Source of the DNA: Acidobacteriota bacterium
GTDB taxonomy: Bacteria > Acidobacteriota > Terriglobia > Bryobacterales > Bryobacteraceae
DNA length: 8,669 nucleotides
Direction of reading: 5' to 3'
Assembly (NCBI GenBank): GCA_003223065.1
Contig: QHXU01000218.1
Coordinates: 501-9,169 of the forward strand
Shown: positions 1 to 4,912 of the stretch, in pieces
Numbering within the stretch: position 1 is the first letter of the stretch
How the letters are laid out: each line of letters opens with the position of its first letter
Position numbers and translations under genes: made by a program
The notes under the pieces: model-generated
Seen by the model: only the letters and a program-made list of their open reading frames with translations
The model's database searches: none
Told to the model about the DNA's origin: nothing

Positions 1-948
1 CTCGAGCATATGGATGCCTTCTTCGCGGCACCGTCGCAGCGCCCACGCGAGCATAGGAGCAAGCAAAGCCGGGCTTCGATCGAGCGACTGAAAGTCCACC
101 AGCCGCACGCGTTTCAGGCCGAACTTGAGGTTGTCTTTTCTATCGAAAACAGCGTAGGCGGCCAGTCGGGAACCATCCACTACCGTTACGATCCAGACCT
201 CGTTGCGTAGCAGCGCGTGTTTGAAGTGCCATTCCAGCCACCGGCGCGTGCGGGCCGCCAGCAACCACTGCGGATTGTTGCTCTTCAATTGCTCCCAGAA
301 ATCGTCAAAGCGGTCATCGAAACCGCCGCATGGCTTAACTTCGACGTCGCTCGCCGGCAACCCCGTCTTCCTAAGCTTGTCCTTGACAAAGCCCACACCC
401 GAAAGCAGATAGCTGAGCGGCCTGGCCCACGGATAATTTTTCATCACCATCAAGCTTTGGAAAAAGCCTTGGTAATGTGTGACCCAAAATGCCGATTCAT
501 CCCACACACCTACCGGCACTCGCGGGCACTCGAATGCGCTGAAAGAAGGCGCCGCCTCGCTCGTTATCGTATTGTTCAAATAAAGATCAACTCCCGGCTG
601 ATTGATCAAGCGATCCAGGAGCAACAACGTGGCGCTGCGGTAAGGGGGTTCGGCGACCTCGCACCGGCCGGAGGCTGCCACGATTCGTTTTCCTTCGAAT
701 TCGTACAACAGCGGGATGTTTCCAATCGAGGCGACGATGTTCTTATTTTCGTCCTCGATCACCCACCCGATGCTCCAGCCAGGTTGAAGCTCACGGTAGA
801 GCGGATTGGCAAGCCAGAGATGGCGCCATTCCTCGGAATTTTTCGCCTCAAGCCCATAGCGGGACTCGAGCGAAGCAATCTGCTCGAAATCCTCGAAGGA
901 AGCCTCGCGAAGCGTGGGGCCTCGCAGGACCTTTGCCGGGCCGGCCAC
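1..948 (-). CDS. GNAT-like acyltransferase, 3' end beyond window
   Basis: This reading frame stays open for 316 codons from a GTG at 948 and runs off the left edge with no stop. The N-terminal part reads like a GNAT domain (LREASFEDFEQIASLESRYG, residues 13-32), followed by GWVIEDENKNIVASIGNIPL (61-80), PPYRSATLLLLDRL (101-114) and QPGVDLYLNNT (117-127). A second half-domain follows a linker, with RTRRWLEWHF (233-242), WIVTVVDGSRLAAYAVF (252-268) and the start of a helix ending REEGIHMLE. This two-lobed layout resembles GNAT/FemAB-like acyltransferases, which pass an acyl or aminoacyl group to an amine or hydroxyl. The substrate cannot be read from the sequence. The GTG start is chosen because GAGGTGA lies 6 bases upstream (GAGGT to GTG). 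It begins 9 bases after the P450 stop and in the same frame as the P450, so the two are probably translationally coupled. The C-terminal pattern resembles the protein at the right edge of the window. Family assignment is moderately sure; the specific function is unknown. Confidence 0.75.
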   Translation of the reverse strand, partial: MAGPAKVLRGPTLREASFEDFEQIASLESRYGLEAKNSEEWRHLWLANPLYRELQPGWSIGWVIEDENKNIVASIGNIPLLYEFEGKRIVAASGRCEVAEPPYRSATLLLLDRLINQPGVDLYLNNTITSEAAPSFSAFECPRVPVGVWDESAFWVTHYQGFFQSLMVMKNYPWARPLSYLLSGVGFVKDKLRKTGLPASDVEVKPCGGFDDRFDDFWEQLKSNNPQWLLAARTRRWLEWHFKHALLRNEVWIVTVVDGSRLAAYAVFDRKDNLKFGLKRVRLVDFQSLDRSPALLAPMLAWALRRCREEGIHMLE

Positions 949-952
949 GTGC

Positions 953-959
953 TCACCTC
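953..959 (-). promoter_or_regulatory. Shine-Dalgarno site of the GNAT-like gene
   Basis: GAGGTGA, a close match to the 16S rRNA tail, overlaps the last two bases of the P450 stop codon TGA and sits 6 bases (from GAGGT) before the GTG at 948. It is the main reason for choosing that GTG, since no in-frame ATG lies nearby. The arrangement suggests that ribosomes ending the P450 restart at once on the next gene. Confidence 0.6.
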
Positions 960-2211
960 ACGCCGGCTCGAAGGTAATCGGCAGCGATTCGAGCCCGCGG
1001 AAACCCGTGTTGTGCCGCCATACCAGCGGGGTGGGTTCGAGCGCCAGATTCCGGAGCCGCCGCAAGATGGTAGAAAACGCAATCTGTCCTTCGGCGCGCG
1101 CGAGTGGAGCGCCAAAGCAAAAATGGGCGGCCCAGCCGAAGGCTAAGTGCCGGTTATCCTTGCGAGCGATATCCAGCCGGCCGGGATCTGGGAAGCGAGC
1201 CGGATCGTGATTCGCTGCGCCGATCACCGCCATCACCGCCTGACGCTTGCGGATTAGTTTACCACCCAGTTCCATATCGTCCGGCGCGAGACGGCCAGTG
1301 TGTTGGATGGGGCTTTCGAAGCGCAGGAGCTCCTCGACCGCCGACGGCACCAGCGATCGGTCCGCCTGGAGCCTGGCCAGTTCGTCCGGATTTCGCAGAA
1401 GAGACAGCAAACCGTTTCCGATCAGATTGGTGGTGGTTTCCTGGCCCCCAACCATCGTGATGATGGAATTTGCGATGATTTCGTCTTCACTCAACCGGTC
1501 GCCGCCGATCTCGGCCGTCATCAGTGCATGCACGACGCCATCGCGCGGGTGAGTACGCTGCTCGCGAATCCGGTCCCGATAATACGCGGTCATCTCATCC
1601 ACCGTCTTCAACATCAGCGCGGTCCGTCCCGGATTATGCTGAAAATTCCCCAGCATCTCCGAGAAATCCCACGACCATTTTTTCAACTGATCGCGGTCGG
1701 CGACCGGAACGCCCATCAATTCGGCGGTGACCGTGGCGGGCAGGAGATTCGCGAAATCGGCGATGACATCCATCCGGCCCTTCGGGAGAACGGCGTCGAT
1801 CAGACCATCTGTTATCTCCTGAATGTGGTTGCGCAGGGCCTCGGCCCGGGATGGCGTAAAAGCCGCGGCGCATAACGCCCGGAGCCTCGTGTGAGAAGGC
1901 GGGTCCATGAAAATCATCTGTCGCACAATCACCTGCGCAATGGGATTGAGCTCGGAAAGCCCAAGCGCGGTGAGTTGCTTGGGTGTCGGCATGCGCGTCG
2001 AGGACATGCGCTGCAGCACCGTTACGACATCCGCGTAGCGGGTTACCAGCCAGGCGTGCAGGTAAGGGTCCCAGTGGACTGGATCCTCCGTCCGAAGCCG
2101 GTCGTAGAGAGGATAGGGGTTGGCCAGAACATCCGGGTCGAGCCGATGATAGAGGCTCAAGGTCGGATCGGGCGTGCTGCCGGGCGGTAGGAGACTCGCT
2201 GGCATGCTCAT
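958..2211 (-). CDS. Cytochrome P450, probable tailoring hydroxylase
   Basis: A 417-residue soluble bacterial P450 of typical length with no signal peptide or membrane anchor. Landmarks in order: DPPSHTRLR (C-helix, 103-111), the I-helix oxygen-activation motif GGQETT (255-260), ExxR as EELLR (E294, R297), and the haem loop FGWAAHFCFGAPLAR (358-372) with Cys365 as the expected iron ligand. The usual FGxGxHxC loop has a second glycine where this protein has Ala361, a mild departure. It would need a ferredoxin and reductase, and neither is encoded here. The ATG at 2211 overlaps the stop of the A-T gene as ATGA, and GGAGG lies 10 bases upstream. In known pathways a P450 paired with a stand-alone A-T didomain (novobiocin NovI with NovH, for example) hydroxylates the carrier-bound amino acid at the beta carbon. 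Here that suggests hydroxylation of a tethered leucine. The P450 call is certain; substrate and position are inferred. Confidence 0.95.
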   Translation of the reverse strand: MSMPASLLPPGSTPDPTLSLYHRLDPDVLANPYPLYDRLRTEDPVHWDPYLHAWLVTRYADVVTVLQRMSSTRMPTPKQLTALGLSELNPIAQVIVRQMIFMDPPSHTRLRALCAAAFTPSRAEALRNHIQEITDGLIDAVLPKGRMDVIADFANLLPATVTAELMGVPVADRDQLKKWSWDFSEMLGNFQHNPGRTALMLKTVDEMTAYYRDRIREQRTHPRDGVVHALMTAEIGGDRLSEDEIIANSIITMVGGQETTTNLIGNGLLSLLRNPDELARLQADRSLVPSAVEELLRFESPIQHTGRLAPDDMELGGKLIRKRQAVMAVIGAANHDPARFPDPGRLDIARKDNRHLAFGWAAHFCFGAPLARAEGQIAFSTILRRLRNLALEPTPLVWRHNTGFRGLESLPITFEPA

Positions 2212-3290
2212 GATGGGTTTGCCTCCGTGCAGGGCTGGGGCGCGCCACAGACTGGCGCCCGCTCCGGTGTCTTCAATGCTTCTTTCTTGCTCGCCAGGCG
2301 CTCGATTTCCACCGACAAAGCGGCGACGGTCGGAGCAGTGAACAGGCTGCGCAAACCGATTTCCACTCCGAAGGTGTTTCGCAGCCTGGCGATGAGCTGT
2401 GCGCCCAACAACGAGTGCCCGCCCAGCATGAAGAAGTTGTCCTCCAGCCCGATGTCCTTGCGGTCCAATAAACCCGCGACGATCTCCGCGATGCGCCGCT
2501 GGGTGTCCGTAGCCGGGGAGGCCGAAACATCATCCGCCACAGTATTTGCCCGCTCAGGCTCCGGTAACGCAGCATGATCTATCTTGCCGTTCGGCGTCAT
2601 GGGGAAGGCGTCCACGCGCACGAACGCGGCCGGAATCATGTACTCCGGCAAATGTTCGCGGAGAAAATCGCATAGCGCGGTGTGCGTGGAAGCGGAATTG
2701 GGGTTCAGCATGACGTAAGCGATCAGCCGCTTTTCGCCGGGGGCATCCTCGCGTGCGGCCACCAGACTGTCACGGACATCCGCGTGGCGATTCAAAACGC
2801 TGACGATCTCTTTCGGTTCGATCCGGTAGCCGCGGATTTTAATCTGGTCGTCGATGCGCCCCATGAACGCAATCTGGCCATCCGGCAGCATGCGAGCGAG
2901 ATCTCCGGTCTTGTAAAGGCGGCCGCCCGGTTCGCCGAATGGGTCGGGAATGAATTTCTCCGCGGTCAAGTCGGGGCGGTTGTGATAACCACGCGCCAGG
3001 CTTGGCCCTCCAATGTGAAGTTCGCCGGGCGTGCCCTGCGGCACCTCATTGAGGGTTTCATCGAGAAGGCGGAGCCGTGTGTTCGTGATGGCGCGTCCAA
3101 TTGGTGGCAGCACGTCCGGGCGCGCGTCGGGCAGCACGGGCCCGGACGTAGCCACGACGGCGCACTCGGTCGGACCGTAATTATTCACCAGCAGAAAAGG
3201 CAGGTTGGCCGGCGGATAATGGTGGAGCATATCGCCGCCCGTCAGCATGATCCGCAACGCCTGCTTCGCAGGCCATTCCAGCATGAGCAT
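2208..3290 (-). CDS. C-terminal fragment: second half of NRPS A domain plus carrier domain
   Basis: A 360-codon frame from an ATG at 3290, the 3' part of the A-T gene after the frameshift. It carries the end of the large A subdomain with the TGGD and NNYGPTE motifs (residues 17-20 and 36-42), then YKTGD (126-130), the A8 hinge GRIDDQIKIRGYRIE (144-158) and the A10 lysine in NGKID (K236). A full carrier domain follows with DNFFMLGGHSLL, Ser293 being the phosphopantetheine site. About 30 linker residues follow the carrier and there is no thioesterase. The frame is open upstream of 3290, so this ATG is not a natural start; it is simply the first Met after the lesion. Alone it lacks the ATP-binding P-loop and could not adenylate, though the carrier domain could still be phosphopantetheinylated if translated. 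It ends in an ATGA overlap with the P450. Confidence 0.85.
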   Translation of the reverse strand: MLMLEWPAKQALRIMLTGGDMLHHYPPANLPFLLVNNYGPTECAVVATSGPVLPDARPDVLPPIGRAITNTRLRLLDETLNEVPQGTPGELHIGGPSLARGYHNRPDLTAEKFIPDPFGEPGGRLYKTGDLARMLPDGQIAFMGRIDDQIKIRGYRIEPKEIVSVLNRHADVRDSLVAAREDAPGEKRLIAYVMLNPNSASTHTALCDFLREHLPEYMIPAAFVRVDAFPMTPNGKIDHAALPEPERANTVADDVSASPATDTQRRIAEIVAGLLDRKDIGLEDNFFMLGGHSLLGAQLIARLRNTFGVEIGLRSLFTAPTVAALSVEIERLASKKEALKTPERAPVCGAPQPCTEANPS

Positions 3291-4102
3291 CCGCTCGGCC
3301 AGAGGAGTCGGGACGAAACCAATCGTAAACCAATCGTGATCCCTTGCGCCACCAGCCAGTCCCGCAAAAGCTCGGGCGACGTGCGCACAACATCATCGGC
3401 CAGATGAACGCTCGCTCCGGATGCGAGGTAGGGCCACAATTCCCAGACCGCCGCATCGAAGCCCAGTCCCGCCACATGACTCGCTCTATCCTCCGCAGTC
3501 ACCGAGAAAGCCTGCCGGTGCCACGACACGAGATTCGCGAGGCCGGCGTGGGTGATATCAACGCCCTTCGGCTTGCCGGTTGAGCCGGACGTGTAAATCA
3601 CGTAGGCGAGGTCCCCGGGCAGGATGTCGATGCGCGGCAGGTGATCCGGTTCCGCGGCGGTCTCTGGCGCGTCCAGGTAAACGACTTGGCGGTTGCCGGA
3701 TGGCAGACGTTGGGCGAGCGCCGGGGTGGTCACCAATACTGGAGCCTGCGCGTCGTCCAACATGAATGCCAAGCGGTCCGGTGGATAAGCCGGATCCATC
3801 GGCACGTACGCGCCGCCCGTTTTCATGATTCCCAGTGCTCCAACCACCAGATCCAAAGACCGCGGCAAACAGAGCCCCACCGCCACATCCGCTCCCACGC
3901 CGACCGAGCGCAGATAGCGGGCCAGCCGGTTCGCCCGGCAATCCAGATCGTGATAAGTCAGAACCTCGGTTCCGGCGGCCACGGCGGTAGCATCCGGTCT
4001 CCTCGCCGCCTGTGCCGCCACGGCCTTGGGAATAGAGACGCCGTGAAATTCAGAATAGGGGGCGCCGGTCCAAACGCTGGTTTCTTGCTCCGATGTTGTC
4101 AT
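3242..4102 (-). CDS. N-terminal fragment: first half of NRPS adenylation domain
   Basis: A 286-codon frame with an authentic start: ATG at 4102 preceded by GGAGGT with 5 bases of spacing, 30 bases after the PPTase stop. Residues 1-258 are normal A domain: KTGGAYVPMDP (94-104), the phosphate loop YTSGSTGKPKG (170-180), FDAAVWELW (215-223) with pocket residues D216, A217 and W220, and WLVAQGITIG (249-258). From residue 259 the reading is out of frame (LRLVSSRLL...) and ends at a TGA at 3244-3242. Related leucine-type A domains continue after GITI with a phenylalanine and PTPLAE, which is exactly what the other frame supplies here. The fragment lacks A5 to A10 and the carrier, so it should be inactive alone. 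Confidence 0.85.
   Translation of the reverse strand: MTTSEQETSVWTGAPYSEFHGVSIPKAVAAQAARRPDATAVAAGTEVLTYHDLDCRANRLARYLRSVGVGADVAVGLCLPRSLDLVVGALGIMKTGGAYVPMDPAYPPDRLAFMLDDAQAPVLVTTPALAQRLPSGNRQVVYLDAPETAAEPDHLPRIDILPGDLAYVIYTSGSTGKPKGVDITHAGLANLVSWHRQAFSVTAEDRASHVAGLGFDAAVWELWPYLASGASVHLADDVVRTSPELLRDWLVAQGITIGLRLVSSRLLWPSGCSCWNGLRSRRCGSC
3316..3337 (-). repeat. 11-bp tandem duplication causing the A-domain frameshift
   Basis: Two exact, adjacent copies of ACGATTGGTTT on the coding strand (plus strand AAACCAATCGT at 3316-3326 and 3327-3337). Eleven is not a multiple of three, so the second copy shifts the frame. With one copy, the gene reads ...ITIGFVPTPLAERMLMLEW, continuous with the downstream frame and matching the family pattern. 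The codon for pocket residue F259 (TTC) straddles the end of the second copy, so it survives in the restored frame. No canonical X XXY YYZ slippery heptamer for -1 frameshifting is visible at the junction. The repeat is long enough to be lost by replication slippage, so reversion is plausible. Confidence 0.95.
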
Positions 4103-4105
4103 TCT

Positions 4106-4113
4106 CCACCTCC
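4106..4113 (-). promoter_or_regulatory. Strong ribosome binding site of the A-T gene
   Basis: GGAGGTGG on the coding strand sits between the PPTase stop and the ATG at 4102, with 5 bases between GGAGGT and ATG. This is the best-placed site in the window. It shows that the 5' end of the A-T gene keeps intact translation signals despite the frameshift downstream. Confidence 0.7.
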
Positions 4114-4132
4114 GCCTCGCGAAATCTCTTCG

Positions 4133-4912
4133 TCAATTGCTTGCGTGCCATCTCCAATACCTAAGTCTGCACTTGTGTCCTCTGGCAGCGAGCGCTGCGA
4201 CATACCCTCTGCGCGGAAAAAAGCCATGGAGCCACCACTGCGCGGCCTCCCCTAAGTCCTCCCGGGGACCGAACAAGACGAGGTCTCTCTGGTGCAGGAA
4301 CGTCTCGAAATTCTCAAAACTGAGCGCAAGTCCCTCACCGCGAGCCTTCTGATACGCTTCCATGCGAGCCCATCCCTGGAAGAAGGCGTGCCGGCGCGCG
4401 GGCTGCGGAAGCGCTTCCAGAAACCGAATCGCCCGCAGCGGAAACAGCCACCCGGCCACATCTTCTTCGACTCCGGGCCGGACGCGCTCGACATCGACGC
4501 CCACGTCGTGCACACCGCTGATCGCATATAGAGCCAAGCCGTCCGAGTGCGAGACGTTGAACCGCACCGAGCCTCCGGCGAGCTCCGGCTTTCCTTGAGG
4601 CCCGTAACAAAATGTGAGTTGGCCGGGCTGCGTGTTCAAGTACTTCGCCAGGATAGTCCTCAAGATCGCGCGGGCCAGGATGAAGCGATTGCGATCGGCC
4701 TCCGAATGAAACTCACCGGCTTTCTCGCGCTCTCCTGCGTCGAGCGTCTGCTCGAGAACCGGAAGACTGTCCATGTGGCGATCCAAATCCGCCCGCCATA
4801 AATGGATTTCTCCCTGCTTCAATTCGAGCGAGCCCTGAGGCCGGACCCAGCGTCTGCAACCTGACGTCCCTTTCATCTGATGATTCCTCCGCATCTTTTG
4901 GGGCATACTCAT
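4133..4912 (-). CDS. Sfp-type 4'-phosphopantetheinyl transferase
   Basis: Transfers the phosphopantetheine arm of coenzyme A to the conserved serine of carrier domains; Ser560 of the neighbouring A-T protein (restored numbering) is the obvious target. The 259 residues fit the Sfp group. Motifs: YGPQGKPEL (103-111), FNVSHSDGLALYA (118-130), GVDVERV (138-144) with Mg-binding D140 and E142, and WARMEAYQKARGEGL (181-195) with E185 and K189. Family members usually have WxxKEA; Met184 replaces the lysine before the catalytic Glu. The first ATG overlaps the carbamoyltransferase stop as ATGA but lies only 3 bases from AGGAG. The ATG at 4906 (9 bases from it) and the ATG at 4876 (9 bases from a GGAGG) are competing starts. 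The conserved fold needs none of the first 12 residues. A dedicated PPTase inside the gene set supports a self-contained carrier-protein pathway. Confidence 0.93.
   Translation of the reverse strand: MSMPQKMRRNHQMKGTSGCRRWVRPQGSLELKQGEIHLWRADLDRHMDSLPVLEQTLDAGEREKAGEFHSEADRNRFILARAILRTILAKYLNTQPGQLTFCYGPQGKPELAGGSVRFNVSHSDGLALYAISGVHDVGVDVERVRPGVEEDVAGWLFPLRAIRFLEALPQPARRHAFFQGWARMEAYQKARGEGLALSFENFETFLHQRDLVLFGPREDLGEAAQWWLHGFFPRRGYVAALAARGHKCRLRYWRWHASN
4886..4890 (-). promoter_or_regulatory. Alternative Shine-Dalgarno site inside the PPTase 5' end
   Basis: GGAGG lies 9 bases before an in-frame ATG at 4876 (Met13 of the long form), which would give a 247-residue PPTase. The upstream candidate AGGAG at 4916-4920 serves the ATGs at 4912 (3 bases) and 4906 (9 bases). 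The sequence alone does not decide between them; the shorter form has the fuller SD. Confidence 0.45.

Larger units (their letters stand above)
2208..4102 (-). pseudogene. Stand-alone NRPS A-T didomain, frameshifted by an 11-bp tandem duplication
   Basis: Read as one gene with one copy of the duplication removed, this encodes 627 residues: a complete adenylation domain plus a thiolation (carrier) domain, without condensation, epimerase or thioesterase domains. Core motifs in restored numbering: A2 KTGGAYVPMDP (94-104), A3 YTSGSTGKPKG (170-180), A4 FDAAVWE (215-221), A5 NNYGPTE (303-309), A6 GELHIGG (356-362), A7 YKTGD (393-397), A8 GRIDDQIKIRGYRIE (411-425), A9 LPEYMIP (481-487), A10 NGKID (501-505), and carrier motif LGGHSLL with phosphopantetheine Ser560. 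The pocket residues aligned to GrsA are D216, A217, W220, F259, L283, G285, N304, V312, V313 and K503, giving DAWFLGNVVK, a leucine code. As it stands, the protein stops 28 codons after the shift. Both halves otherwise look undamaged, so the lesion is recent, reversible, or an error in the sequence. Classing it as a pseudogene is provisional. Confidence 0.8.

Noticed and set aside
1..12. CTCGAGCATATG at the window edge resembles an XhoI-NdeI cloning polylinker
   Set aside because: On the coding strand it reads HMLE in frame after REEGI, a natural continuation of the GNAT-like protein, so it is more likely chance than vector sequence.
217..1146. A long plus-strand open frame (309 codons) antisense to the left GNAT-like gene and the end of the P450
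   Set aside because: It covers two clear minus-strand genes, including the P450 haem region, has no recognisable domain and no operon partner. Long antisense frames are expected opposite GC-rich coding sequence.
1634..2248. A 204-codon minus-strand frame overlapping the P450
   Set aside because: It lies in another frame of the same strand as a P450 with all its motifs, and has low-complexity Arg/Pro/Ser-rich composition without a domain.
3300..3345. Programmed ribosomal frameshifting as the cause of the split A-T gene
   Set aside because: No canonical slippery heptamer is visible, and the exact tandem duplication explains the shift fully. Frameshifting within an A-domain core would also be unusual.
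3641..4255. A 204-codon plus-strand frame across the start of the A-T gene and the end of the PPTase
   Set aside because: It is antisense to the A-domain P-loop and to the A-T start with its strong SD; the product is Arg/His-rich with no recognisable family.
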